Below are positions 37,591 through 50,010 of a stretch of DNA of 64,000 nucleotides, one piece after another. Every line of letters begins with the position of its first letter. Position 1 is the stretch's first letter. The position numbers were made by a program, and so were the translations under genes. Below the pieces are notes generated by a model. The model was not told where the DNA came from. It made no database searches and saw only the letters and a list, made by a program, of their open reading frames with translations. This DNA comes from Rhynchosporium graminicola. Taxonomy: Eukaryota; Ascomycota; Leotiomycetes; Helotiales; Ploettnerulaceae. Location of the stretch: NCBI GenBank assembly GCA_900074885.1, contig FJUW01000010.1, positions 1-64,000 of the forward strand, written 5' to 3'.

Positions 37591-37772
37591 TGTATTGCGA
37601 GGATATGGGTCTTGGCATAGATCAGGTGACTATAGTCACGTGCATAGTCCGTGCGGATATTCCTAGATAATATCTTCTGTCGACTCTCTATAGTAATTAG
37701 TACTGCAATGCAACCAACATCATTCAACTACTCTATGCCTTACTCTGAAGATCAACGTAACCTTGCGATATA
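37591..37772 (+). repeat. Probable 3' LTR of the Copia element
   Basis: 182 bp beginning tgtattgcgagg and ending ccttgcgatata; the ends are inverted repeats if a few C-to-T changes are allowed. It lies directly after acagagggg, a usable polypurine tract. With no 5' partner it stays a candidate. Confidence 0.55.
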
Positions 37773-38544
37773 TATAAATAGCTATAATTACTAGAAATTT
37801 ACTCTCTACTTCTCCTCCTCCTCCTCCTCCTCCTCCTCCTCCTCCTTCTCTTCTATAGTTTATTATACTTCTTACTGATTATACTACTTCTTGAATGCCT
37901 TCAAATTTATCTTTATAACCTTTAAGACTCTAGCTTTCATCTTAAGCTCTATTCCCTCTCTAATTATTATCTCTGATATTATAGCTATATTATACTCTTA
38001 CTCTATAAATATCTTAATAGCGAAATCGAATTACAAAGCTATAGAAGCTTTAGGGGGTAGTAAGAGCTTATAAAGAAACGTTTTTAGCGCAAATAATACC
38101 TCCTCAGAATTACTACTGCTACGCAATAGGCTTAACTCTTGCAGATCTGCTATCGATAGAAACTTACTCTTAGCTCTCTTCTATAGTCGATTTAGAGGTA
38201 ATTAAGATTCAGATAGTTAATATTCATAGTCTGAAGGAGATATATTAAGTTAAGGGTATATCAGAGGTTGAAAATAGCCCTATAGCCTAGGAGTATAAGA
38301 AGACTATACCAGAGGAGGTTAAGGAGGTTATATTATAGGGTACTAATATAGGAAGCTATTTAGAGGCTAATAAGGCGTCTGCAGAAGGTATTAGGCTCCT
38401 GTTTAACGTTCCGATGATAAAGATAAATTATAATAAGACTCTCTCTTCTTCTGCTTCTTTCCTTTTCTCTCCTTTACTTCTTCTGCCTCTCGACGCCTAG
38501 TAAGCTCTCTTAATAAGTCTTCTCTATGAAGTATAAAAGGCTTA
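37773..38544 (-). pseudogene. Unrecognised TIR-element protein, third segment (C-terminal side)
   Basis: Continuation of the minus-strand frame from 45300-45977, in the same phase once the chromovirus and one copy of its duplication gctta are removed. From right to left it gives a basic stretch (LLRELTRRREAEEVKERKG), a Pro/Gln-rich part, then helical sequence (VLFALKTFLYKLLLPPKAS) and a Glu run encoded by a GAG microsatellite. All interruptions I saw are TAA or TAG, as CAA/CAG changed by RIP would give. It ends where the Copia LTR begins, so the true C-terminus is lost. No known domain recognised. Confidence 0.55.
37812..37846. repeat. (CTC)n trinucleotide repeat
   Basis: About 11 CTC units. 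In the minus-strand frame described above it encodes a run of Glu near the end of the preserved part. Confidence 0.9.
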
Positions 38545-39040
38545 TGTCACGAACTAGCATAGTTCTTAGTACCAAAACCGTCCTAGCACTAGAATACTAA
38601 TAGTATCACCTAGTAGTAAGTACTAGATAGGTTTTAGTACTAGAAAAGAGTTAGTACTATTAGAGGAAAGGTACTAATATAGTTATAGTATAAACTAGCG
38701 AGTAGTACTATATATCTACTTATATTAAAGTAATAATAGTATTATAGCTATAAGTAATCTAGGATCACGTGATATACTAGACTGCTAGATAGGTCGCGAG
38801 AGCTTACGCGCTCTATAAGACGGTCTTATATAGCTAGTATAAGAGAACGAAGATTCTATATAAGACTAGTACTTCTGCTATTAGATAGGAGCTTTATACT
38901 TAAATTCATATAGTAATTAATACCTGCTTATAACGTCTTAATTCTAATTAAGAACCGAACTTCTTATTTACTTTACTTTATAGCTAATACTAACTAATAA
39001 GCTTATATACTATATACTAATTAGAACTAGGAATATTATA
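38545..39040 (+). repeat. 5' LTR of the chromovirus
   Basis: 496 bp starting tgtcacgaactag and ending gaatattata (a mutated ...gttaca). It contains an unmutated ctaggatcacgtgatatac near 38758-38776 that is shared by the right LTR. Confidence 0.92.
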
Positions 39041-41816
39041 CTTTAAGTACTTTACTTAAAGTATTATTAGTAAGAATGAAATAGCTACTAAAGAAAGATC
39101 TATTATAAGAGAAAACTCTTAGACTAATAAGCTAGATAAAGTTAATAAGGTCGATAAGAGTATATTACTTTATATAAACTTACTTAATATTTATTATAAG
39201 AACTATAATAAACTAGAATAATTTATCCTCTAGTATTAAATATATCTCGCTTTTAATAGAGATAAGTTCGAAGCGGACTCCCTTAAAGTCTTATAGATCG
39301 CTTCGTTCCTCTATAATACTATAGCTTATTAGATTAAAATAGCTTTAAGTAATTACTTAATTAATTAATACTTATCTAGGGCTTATTCTATTATTATAAC
39401 TGAAAAAAGCTAAGTTATCTTTCGAATACTTATAAGTTTTACTAATATTATTAAAAGAGTCTTCGGAGACCTTAATAAGAAGGAATAAGATAAGAAGTAC
39501 TTACTTAGAATCTGATAATAAGGATCTATTTATAAGTATATTATTAAGTTCTATTATTATTCTATATAGTTAGATTAGATAGATAGTAGATTAAGAGCTT
39601 AGTACTATCGAGGCCTTAAGGACTATATTAAGGATAAGCTCTTTAGAGCTAGTAAACTAAATAACTTAAAGGACTTAATTAGATTATCTACTATTATTAA
39701 TAAACGAATCTAAGAATAAGCGAAAGAAGAAAGAGGATACTTTATATCTACTTACTTTTAGAAATCTTAATTTCTATAATAATATAATAAATATTAAGGA
39801 AATTTCTAACTTTATTTAAATAATAAATATAATTATTATAATCTAATAAAAATAAATAAAATAAAAAGAGGATCTAAGAGCTAAGCTAAGAAAGATAAAT
39901 ATCGAGAGAAGGGCTTATATTATACGTATAGTAAGCTAAGATATCTCGCTTATAATTATTCTTAGAAGAAGAAATAAGAAGGAAAACTTTAGAATAAACT
40001 TAAAAGAGAATTCAGATTAGCTAAAAAGAAGCTAGATTACTAAGAAGCTTCTAGTATAGAATAGAGTTTATAGGACCTTATAGCTTATAAATTTAGTAAA
40101 GAATTTAAAAAGAACTTAATTAAACTTCTAGATAAAAACTAAGAAAGCTAAAGTATTATAGATAAAAGTAACTATTTATATAATAATCTTCTATATAATA
40201 ACGAAAACTAGACTCTTCGAAATCATAAAAATAAAAGAAGAATATAAGTTTATAATAGAACTAAATCCGATTTTATAAAATATTACTAAACTTATAATAT
40301 ATCTAACTTAGATATAAACTATATTATTACTTATCGCGATACTATTACTATTATATTCTAAGTTAATACTAGGGATATTAAGGAACGATCAGATTATTAT
40401 ATAGCTAACCTCGAAGGAGAACTAGAACTAAAAGAATTTAAATAATTAGATTAGTTCTTTTAAATTAAAAATACTTAAGCTATTACTAAGGAAATAGAAA
40501 GGGAATATTATTAGTAAAGAAGATAATACTTATTAGAGCTAGCTACTTATTAAAGAATAATACTAAATCTGATTTAAAAGTAAGTTAATCTCTATTACTA
40601 TATACTTTATATCTTAATTACTTATAAACTTAGCTTTAGGACTTAGTTAAATAAAATAATAAGGAGAATTATTAAAGAAATATATAATTACTCTATAATA
40701 GAACTATTATACTTAGAGCTTATTATTACTAGAGAGTTCGATTAGTTAATCTTACTAGTTATAATAAATAATATTAAGATTAAAGCACTTATTAATTTAA
40801 GAGCTATAAGATACTTTATAAACTTAACTTTTATCGAGAAATAGAATATTCCTATTATTATTAACTCGAAATTATATTATTTTATCTTATTAGATAGAAA
40901 AAGCGCTAGATCAGATAGATAAGTCCGTAGAAAGATAAGAGGAATAAAGATAGTTATTAATAGATATAAAAAAACGCTTTACTTTAATATTATACTTACT
41001 AGATAATACAATATTATATTAGGAATATTATAGCTATATAACTATAATCCTAGTATAAACTAAGTAACTAAGAAAGTTATATTTAGTAATTATAAATATA
41101 AATATAGTTAACTAGCTAGTAAATAAGAAGCTAGAGCTACCTCTTTAATAATAATACTAATAGACTTTAGCTAGTTAAGTTAAGTTCTTAGTTAGATAGA
41201 ACTTAAGAATTATCTTAGTTAGATAGATAATATTCGAGAATAGCTACTTGAACTATATAAGAAGTTCTCGAAATTATTCGAGGATCCCTAAGATATAAGG
41301 GCTTTACTTAATTATAAGCCTTAAGATTATAAAATAAACTTTAAGAATAGATTTATACTTATTATAGAGAAACTTTACTATTATAATTATAATACTATAA
41401 GGACGCTTAAAGAGTATTAGAAGTTAAGTATAAAGAAAGAATAGATTCGAAAAACTAAGTTACTATATACTATTAATATACTAGTAGTTAAGAAAGTAAG
41501 AGATCCTAAGGGAAGACTATATAAAGACTATCAGATAATTAATAATAGGATAATAAGAGATATATACTTTTTACTAAATACTTAGTACTTATAGAATAAG
41601 TTAGCTAAAGTGAAAATATATATTAAATTAGATTAATATAATATATTTAATTTGATCCGAGTTAAGAAAGGATATAAGTAGAAGATTACTTTCGTATTAC
41701 TCTTAGGGTTATAGGAATATATAATAATACTATTCAGCTTAACTAATACTCTAGCTATATATTAAAAGCAGAATAATAATATTCTTAAGGACTTTATTAG
41801 GAAATTCGCTATATAT

Positions 41817-41828
41817 TACTTAGATAAT
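41817..41828 (+). pseudogene. RT active-site motif of the chromovirus
   Basis: The frame reads YYLDNILVYSETIE around this point. YLDN replaces the usual YLDD; the Asp-to-Asn change is the G-to-A product expected of RIP. It marks the reverse transcriptase of a Gypsy element. Confidence 0.85.
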
Positions 41829-43989
41829 ATCCTAGTATACTCAGAGACTATCGAAGTATATTAAAGCTATATTACTTAAGTTATAGAAATATTACGCTAA
41901 GTAGATTCTAGACTAAAATTATCGAAATATAAATTCTTAGTTAAATAAGTTACTTTCCTAAGGTATATTATTTACTTAGAAGAGATAAGGATTAACTTAG
42001 AGAAAATTAGAGCTATAAAGGAATAGGAATTACTAAAGAATATTAAGAATATATAGTTATAGTTAAGTTTTACTAACTTCTACTAATAGTTTATTAGAAA
42101 CTATTCTAAGATTACTAAACTACTTATAAGCTTAATAAGGAAAAGTATTCCTTTTATTTAGACTAGCTAGTATAAGGAAGCTTTTTAGAGAATTAAGAAA
42201 GAATTTATGAAAGAACTAATCTTATATAGTTTCGATAAAGAGAAAGAAAGTATAATAGAAATAAATACTTCTAATACTTATATTAGTATAGTATACTTAT
42301 AGCGAGATAAGGAAAGATAACTATATCTAATTACTTACTTTTTAGAGAAAATATCTCTAGCTAAATAGAATTATAAAATCTATAAGAAAGAACTTATAGT
42401 AATTATTAAAGTACTTAAATACTAGAAAATATACTTATAAGAAGCTAAGTTCTTAGTTATTATCTATATTAACTATATAAATCTCCGAACTTTTATAACT
42501 ACTAAGGTCTTAGATAATTATTGATTAGCTTAATAATAAGAGGAACTCGCCTCTTTCATTCTAATTATTAAGTATATATAAGGAAAGGATAATATATAAG
42601 TAGATACTTTAAGTAGATTACTAAGTTATAAGGATAATAAGATCTATAATAAGACTACTTTACTTAGATAGCTAGATAATAGAGATATAGTTATTAATAT
42701 CCGAGAAGCTATTACGATTAAGTAAGAAATTAAAAGACCTTAGTATAATACTTTAAAAGAGACTTAGAAGAAGGATAGAATATCCTTAGATAAGACTAAG
42801 GAACTTATTATAAGGAATATAATTAAGAATAGTATTATATAAGTTAATAGGAAAATTTAGCTTCCGCTAAGCTTAGTAGAAGTATATATTAAAAAATAAT
42901 ATAAGCTTCCTATATATAGATACTAAGAGATACGAAGAATATATCTAAGGATTTTAAAAAACTATTAGTTAGAAGGACTCTATTAAGGAGTTAAAAAAGT
43001 ACTAGCTAACCATAATACTTATATTAGAAATAAGTCTTCTTAATATATACTTTATAAGTAGATAATTATAGTACTAATACTACTAATATCTTAGAAATCA
43101 ATATTATAAAACTTTATAAGGCTATTACCGCTATCGAAAGATCTAGTTATAAGAGTTAACTATAATATAATACTTATTATTATAGAAAGACTTACTAAGT
43201 ATATAATCTTAGTACTAGTCTTATCTACTCTTATAGCTAAATACTTAATATAAGTATACCTTAAGAAAGTAATCTCTAAGTATAGAGTACCTAAAGAAAT
43301 TATATTAGATCGAGATAAGTTATTTATATTAAAGTTTTAGAATACTTTAATAAAGTTCCTAAGAACTAAACGAAAACTATTAATAGCTTTTTATCCTTAA
43401 ACTAATAAAGGAAATAAGAGAATAAACTAAGTAATTAAAGTATACTTATATTATTATATTAACTATTAATAAAATAATTAAGTAGAACTATTATTATTAA
43501 TAGAATTTATATATAATAGCTCGACTATAGAAATAATAAAAGTTATACTATTCTTTATAAATTATAATTATAAACTTATTACTTATAAAGAACTTAACTT
43601 AATAATTAAGGATAATAATATAGCTTATATCTAAGTTAGGAATATCTAGGACTTTTATAAGGAACTTATAAAAGAACTCCGGTTTATAGTAGAGAAGAAT
43701 ATATATTATTATAATAAAAATCGTAATTAGGAGCTAATACTATAGGAAAGAGATAAGGTTTACTTTCTATAGAAAAATATTAATATATAAAAACTAAGTA
43801 ATAATCTAGATTATAAGAAACTTAGACTATTTAAAATTAAATAAGTTAAAGAACTTTTAAATTATAAACTCTAGCTATTAGCTATAATAAAGAAGATATT
43901 CTTAATATTCTATATATCCTTATTAGAAAAAGTACTACCGGGAGTACTACTAGCTCTAAAGATATACGCTAAACTAGTTAACTTACTTA

Positions 43990-44097
43990 TAGAATATAAT
44001 ATAGAGGAACTATTAGATTATTAGTATAAATAAAGTATTATTAGATACTTAGTAAAATAGAAGAATTACTTATATTTAGAAAATATATAAGAACTTA
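43990..44097 (+). pseudogene. Chromodomain remnant at the end of pol
   Basis: Reads EYNIEELLDY-stop-YK-stop-SIIRYLVK-stop-KNY...LEN..., which lines up with the chromodomain pattern EYEVEEILD...LRYLVKWKGY...TWEP. The stops stand at the Trp positions (TGG to TAG or TAA). Such domains guide integration to heterochromatin in chromoviruses. Confidence 0.75.
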
Positions 44098-44798
44098 AGT
44101 TAAGCTTTTCTTATCTAGTATTATTAGCTAATTTCTATTAATAAAACCTAGATCTACTTAGAGTAAGTTAGTAAAGTTAAAAGGAAAGTTAATTATTAAG
44201 TTAAATAAGAGGTTAATAAAGATATCGGAATTAAAGGGTTCCGCGCTTACTAACTTAGTATTATTAAGTACTCTTTCTCTTTCTTATTTCTTCTTTTCTT
44301 CTTTTTCTAGAGCTTTAAGAGTATTAAGCTTAGTTATTAAGTTTAGACTAGTAGTAATTATCTTTTATTACTATTTATATAAGAAACGTTTCTATTTCTT
44401 TAACTTTATAATTCGTATATAGAACTTAGCTATAGCTAAGTCTTCTTTATCTTTTAATTTTTCGATTTAGGAATCTAGACTTTCCTATTCGGAAGCTATA
44501 AGTATTTAGTTCCTTATATAAATATTATAAGATTTATTTAATCGAGCGTAATAATTATATCTAGTTAGTTTAAGATCATGAAGCGATATATACTCTTTAT
44601 ATTCCGCTTTTTTATATCTAGTATATAATACTATAATTTTACTACTTAATTCTATTTATTTTCTAAGTATAATATAATTAACTTATTTAGTTAAGCGTTC
44701 GGGGAGTATAATAAAAGAAAGAGATAGCTATAAGTAGTTATTAATATTTCCTTAGGCGTACTTAAGTATAAGGATACGCTAAGATAGAAGAGAGATAG

Positions 44799-45294
44799 TA
44801 TTACGAACTAGTATAGTTCTTAGTACTAAAACTATCTTAGTACTAGAATACTAATAATACTATTTAGTAATAAGTATTAGACGGGTTTTAGTACTAGAAA
44901 AGAGTTAGTACTATTAGAGGAAAAGTACTAATATAGTTATAGTATAAACTAGCGAGTAATACTATATATCTACCTATATTAAAGTAATAATAGTATTATA
45001 GCTATAGGTGATCTAGGATCACGTGATATACTAGACTACTAGATAGGTCGCGAGAGCTTACGCGCTCTATAAGATAGTCTTATATAGCTAGTATAAGAGA
45101 ATAAAAGTTCTATATAAGACTAGTACTTCTACTATTAGATAGGAGCTTCGTGCTCAAATTCATATAATAATTAATACCTACTTATACCGTCTTAATTCTA
45201 ATTAAGAACCGAACTTCTTATTTACTTTACTTTATAGCTAATACTAACTAACGAGCCTATATACCGCGTACTAGTCAGAACCAGGAACATTATA
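44799..45294 (+). repeat. 3' LTR of the chromovirus
   Basis: Partner of 38545-39040, same length (496 bp). The end is accaggaacattata, then the duplication gctta. Confidence 0.92.
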
Positions 45295-45299
45295 GCTTA

Positions 45300-45977
45300 T
45301 TAATTATAATAACTTCTTCTTTAATATTATAGCCCTAGCGAGTTAAATCAGCTCCTGAAAAGTAATAGTGCTTATTATTATTTACTTAGCAAAAGCGAGT
45401 AGGTGAACTATAAGAGCTAACTTTATAAGCTTATAGTACTTGAATTAAAGTTAAGAGCTCCTTAAAGGTTCCTTTTTCGGCTTAATAGCTTAGTTTCTCC
45501 TCCTCTATTAATTATATTATTACTATATGAGGTTTCTTAGGCTTTAGTACCTCCTCTCTCTCCTCTCTTAGATCTTCGTATATACGCTTTAGAATAATAA
45601 TAATTAGAGGCTTTACTAGTACTAGATATTTCTATAGAGGTCGAACTATACTCTAAGGAGTTAAGATAATACTAAAGTAAATCTGGAGTCTGAGTATCTT
45701 CTCCTTGCTTTTAGCTCTCTAGTTTGAAACTCGTTTAATAATATAGTCGAAATCAGCTGAATTACTGATATCTACCTTAGTCAGATTGCTATTAGCTCTA
45801 TATATAGCGTACTAGTAAGTATGATCTCTTCTTAGGCTAGAAATACCCCTTGAATTAATAGTATTATCTGCTACCTCTCTAGTAGTCTCCTTAATCGATT
45901 AGTAGGTATATCCCTCCTCTCCTAGCTTGTTTGAAATACTACTAATTATACTGCTAATACGCTCGCTATCTAGGTAG
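45300..45977 (-). pseudogene. Unrecognised TIR-element protein, middle segment
   Basis: Minus-strand frame that continues directly from 50011-50393 when the 45978-50005 element and one copy of its duplication ggtag are removed. Readable parts include ERISSIISSISNKLGEEGYT, SIKETTREVADN, SADFDYIIKRVSN, RIYEDLREEREEVLKPKKPH and KHYYFSGADLTR. The roughly ten stops in this piece are all TAA or TAG, none TGA. The alternation of helical and charged sequence is that of a real protein, but I recognise no family; it is not an obvious transposase. Confidence 0.55.
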
Positions 45978-46212
45978 TGTGACGCTTGCTCTAGAAAGGT
46001 CTCAAAACTACCTGAGTAATAAGACCTCATATTACTATGAATATGAAGTAGTAAGAATCACTTGAGAATCTATAACTAAAGAGTAAAGAAGTAGAGAGAG
46101 AATAGAAGTATATATATAAAAAGGGGCCTCTAAACTCTACTCGTGTAATCTCGCTTAGCAGTAAGTGTTTCTACTAATAGGGAGAGACCTCTAAACCTAA
46201 CTAGTCGTTATA
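45978..46212 (-). repeat. LTR (left) of second retrotransposon copy
   Basis: 235 bp, starting tgtgacgcttgctctag. Its last third differs from the LTR of the first copy (aaaaggggcctctaaactct versus aaaaggggctctgcggagct), so the two are subfamilies. Confidence 0.9.
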
Positions 46213-48137
46213 CTACCCTCCCCTCCGAAAAAAGCTCACTCTTAAGCGTTAGTCTATCTCCTTATTACTATTAAAGTAGTCGTAATTATTAATTCTATCG
46301 TAGAAAGCTTTTAGCTAATTAGGTAGTTTAGCAGGAGGTCTAGCTTACGTTAGGTTATTAAAGTAGAATTATTATAGCTTAGTAGGAGCGTATTTAATAT
46401 CTATAGCGTTATACTATATAAGATCGACGTCTTAATTTAACTAGGAAACTCGATATAAGAGGCTATTACGCTACCTATAGCATGCAAGTATATCTTCGAT
46501 CTCCTATTTATCGTTACTAGTAATATTAATAAGTAGTAGTAGTAGTAAGGTTTATCCTAGTAAGAGGTCGTTTAGATACTTCCGTAGCTTAGCAGTAGGG
46601 AATACGTTATATACTTTTATACTAGTAAGAAGCTCTAGGCGATAAGAGCTTCTAATCTTTTTAATTATATAGAAAGGTCCGTTAGTTAGGAAGTCGAGTT
46701 TTTTACTAGGTCGAGTACTTATAAAGTAGCGTATATCTAGCTAGATAAAGTTATCTATAGTAAAGTCGACTTTATAGCGTAAGTAATTATAAGATTAGGA
46801 TATCTTAGCTTATACACGTTAGAAGCTAGATTAAGTAGTAGTCTAAGCGTCGCGTAAGCGATTAGCGTAATCTAGAGCTTACTAAGTATTCAACTTATTA
46901 GTAAGCGTAATAGAGTTAAGTAAGTCTTTCTAATTCTAATTAACGCGAGGTATATATCTATAAACGACTTTAAAGAGTAAGAGACCTCTAAGGGATTCGT
47001 AAGAGAGAGTTATCTAGGCGTAATCTATAATAAGTAAGAATTCCGACTAGTCGTCTTAATAATAAGAGATAAAAGGTTATAATCTACGTTAGAGATATTA
47101 GTTATAGATCTCTATTTAGCTATCTATTTATAAGTAGTCTACTGCAGAAAGCTATCTTTTAGTACTAAGAATTATAATAACTATAATCTAAAAACAGGAA
47201 ATAAATTAAGGCTCTCTATTAGAGGTAATTATCAATAGAGCTCCGAAATAGTAGTATACGTAGTATAAGTAAAGCTTTATAAGGTCGCGCGTATCAGAGG
47301 TCTTTCGGCATAGAATACTAATTACTTATTTACTAAAACAGTTAATAAATACGAGAACGTTATTATAACTATATTTATCGTAGTTAAAGCTATAGTAGTC
47401 GATTATAATATACTCCTATAGATATAATAGTATAAGTAGAGGTTAGAGGAAGCCCGGTTTCTTATTACGCGGCACTTGAATTCGTTAGTAAGTATAATAA
47501 TTATAATAGTACTAGTTAATAGTTAAAGCGATTCCGTACTACTAGTATTATAATACTAGTAGTTATAAGGTCTTCTTTATACTTAGATAGGTAGTCTCTA
47601 ATTAGTCGTGTACTTCGCGTATAAATAGCGTGCGAAAGTATAAGACGTTAAGTATAATTAGTCTTCCTTTATAGAGTAAAAGATCTTTTTCTATAGTTAG
47701 TTTTCTAAGAGTAGTAGAGAGAGCTTATTTCCGTAAAGCTTAGAGTAATAGCGTAGTACGATTAGTATTAAGTACTTATTATACTATAGAAAAGACTAGC
47801 GATAAGTTAGCGACTTCTAAGGCGTTAATAAGCTTAAAGTTATCTATAGAGTCGGAGCTATTCCGGAGGTTACTTATAAGTAGTACTAGATCGATTTAGT
47901 CTTCGCGTAGTAGCTGCTATAAACGCTAGGTTCTTTTAGCGTTATTCTAGTTATCTAATTTATCTGTTCTACGAGAGAGAGTATTAGCGAGTAGATTATA
48001 CTTCCTAAGTCGATAGGTAATTATAAAGTTATAATCTGCGAGTAGCTCGGCTTATCGTACTTATCGTACGTTTAGCTATTTAGAGGTTATAAAGTACTTA
48101 AGAGCTTTATAATTAGTAATAACGCGGATCTAATATA

Positions 48138-48138
48138 N
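48138..48138. other. Single ambiguous base marking an assembly gap
   Basis: The only N in the window. Left of it the sequence matches 2423 of the first retrotransposon copy; right of it, 4979. The N therefore stands for about 2.55 kb of missing internal sequence, or marks a collapsed join, rather than one unread base. Confidence 0.85.
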
Positions 48139-49770
48139 AGGTTAAGATATCGCATATCTCGTATACTACCTAAGAAGGAGTCTTTCCTTAGGCGTAGTCT
48201 TTTACTAGCGGTTTAATATACTCCTAAGCGTTATCGTACGTTTCTTCGTTATTATTATCTTCTAGCTCGCTATTAATATTATTATTAGCGTTAATTGCGT
48301 TGATTCGATATAGAGTATTAGGTCGAGCTAACGATAAGCGTAAGTATAAAGTAGGCGTAAAGTAATAAGGAGTATTCGCCGGCGATTATACACGAGGCGT
48401 ATCGTTTCGTGCAGAGTATAGTACTTATTTACTAGTCGTACTAGTGTTCTCGGGCGTAAGAAGACTAATTTGCAGATAAGAAGAGGAGTTAATACTATAG
48501 CGCTAAGAGGAGGTATTTATAAGGCGTTCCCGAGTCGCGCTAGCCTTAGCAGAAGACTCGGAATAGTAAGTCTTTTTAATAAATTAACCTTAGTCTTCAG
48601 CTTATATAGCCTTAACGTATTCTTCTAGTATCCTTAATATTTAGTACTATTAGAAGAGCTATTTCTATAGCTATATAAGTAGCTTCTCCTATAAGTCTAT
48701 TTTCAGAGTCGATTAATCGTTTACTTTAGCTTTATAAGCTAGCGTACGAAACTCGTAGTAGAACGTCTAGAAGGTCTACTTATAATCTATCTTTAACGCG
48801 GAATAGCTAGCTCTTATAGTTTATTAGTCGTATAGATTAGATAAGAAGAAGACGAGTTAAGTAATCATATCGAGTGAATCGATTATACTACCTTCTTTAT
48901 TATATTCTAGTTCTAAGAATAAGAGTTCTAAGTAAGTTCTAGCTATTCCTTCCGTTTAGTTAAGTAACTAATCTTTATAGTAATCTTTATCGATAAAGTA
49001 ATTAGAGTAGCGCTAGAGGGCGTTACGTATCTACACTTCCTAGAGTTTTAGAGAGTAGTCGATTCTATTAGAGAGCTTATTTAGAAGGTTCGGTATCTTC
49101 TCTATACGCGTAGCGTATAATATTAATAATATTCCTCTAGTAAATTATTCTTAACGATAATTATTAAGCGTAAGAGTAGCGTTATCTTCTTTAATTAATA
49201 GTAATAATATTATACGCGATTAAACGTTATTAAACGATATAGACTTAGTAGAGCGCTAAGTAGTTAACTAGCGTAGTTCTAGGAACTCGTCCTATAACTA
49301 GCGTAGTTCTATAGATAAGTTAGCGTTTAATTATCTCTCCTCTATAAGCTTCCTTTCTGCTTCTTATAGTTAATAAGCGTAGTCTTCCTATAAGTTACTT
49401 ATAGTTACTATTAATATAGGGGTATTATCAGGGAGGTTTAGCGACTCAGTGAGTTCGTTAATTATAGTAAGAGTTAGGGAGCTTAACTCGGACGAGGCGT
49501 CGTCGTAAGTACTCTCTACTATAGAGAGAGATAGGTTATAGCGAGTATTACAAGTTACTAAAGAATAAGAAGTAAAGGAAGTCGGAGAACTAGTAATCGA
49601 TTTATCGGACTTAAGTTACTTCGGTTTAGGTACTATTCTTCAAGTTTATACTTAGTATAAGCTTTCTCTATATAGCGTAGTCTCCTGCGTTTAGTAGCTC
49701 TAGGCACAGAAGTATAATATAAGTAGATATTTACTATCTTCCTAGATATAAATAAAAGAGTTATAGATAA

Positions 49771-50005
49771 TATAACGCTTACTCTAGAAAGGTCTCAAAA
49801 CTACCTAAGTAATAAGACCTCATATTACTATAAATATAAAGTAGTAAGAATCACTTAAGAATCTATAACTAAGAAGTGAAGAAATAGAGAGAGAATAGAA
49901 GTATATATATGAAAAGGGGCCCCTAAACTCTACTCGTATAATCTCGCTTAGCAGTAAGTGTTTCTACTAATAGGGAGAGACCTCCAAACCTGACCAGTCG
50001 TCACA
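49771..50005 (-). repeat. LTR (right) of second retrotransposon copy
   Basis: 235 bp ending in intact cgtcaca, followed by the duplication ggtag. Pairs with 45978-46212; differences are mostly C-to-T/G-to-A. Confidence 0.9.
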
Positions 50006-50010
50006 GGTAG

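Larger units (their letters stand above)
32660..37772 (+). mobile_element. Ty1/Copia retrotransposon, partly RIP-degraded
   Basis: A plus-strand element with gag-like, protease, integrase, reverse transcriptase and RNase H parts in Copia order. The 3' end is a 182-bp LTR candidate (37591-37772) after a purine run; an alternative 3' LTR start is 37386 (tgtagatatc...tatctctaca to 37584). No matching 5' LTR was found upstream of about 32760, so the left end was probably lost or replaced. The stretch 34000-37700 keeps more G+C than the neighbouring elements. Confidence 0.8.
38545..45294 (+). mobile_element. Full-length Ty3/Gypsy chromovirus, RIP-degraded
   Basis: 6750 bp with two 496-bp LTRs (38545-39040, 44799-45294) and the perfect 5-bp duplication gctta on both sides (38540-38544, 45295-45299). 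A purine tract (aagatagaagagagatag) precedes the right LTR, so the element is on the plus strand. RT YLDN is at 41817-41828, integrase sequence lies near 43000-43700 and a chromodomain remnant at 43990-44097. It is inserted in the minus-strand frame of the TIR element. All coding parts are broken by TAA/TAG. Confidence 0.95.
45978..50005 (-). mobile_element. Second copy of the 251-7054 retrotransposon family, collapsed at a gap
   Basis: LTRs of 235 bp (45978-46212, 49771-50005) with the perfect 5-bp duplication ggtag (45973-45977, 50006-50010). The C/T tract after the left LTR places it on the minus strand. Internal sequence matches 496-2423 and then 4979-6809 of the first copy, with one N (48138) between them. 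The middle 2555 bp, where RT lies, is absent. Adding it back gives about 6.6 kb, the size of the first copy without its solo LTR. Confidence 0.93.

Noticed and set aside
37891..38073. Plus-strand hydrophobic 60-codon frame
   Set aside because: At first taken as the start of a second Copia gag; the minus-strand frame through the same bases continues in phase with segments on both sides of the chromovirus, which is a better explanation.
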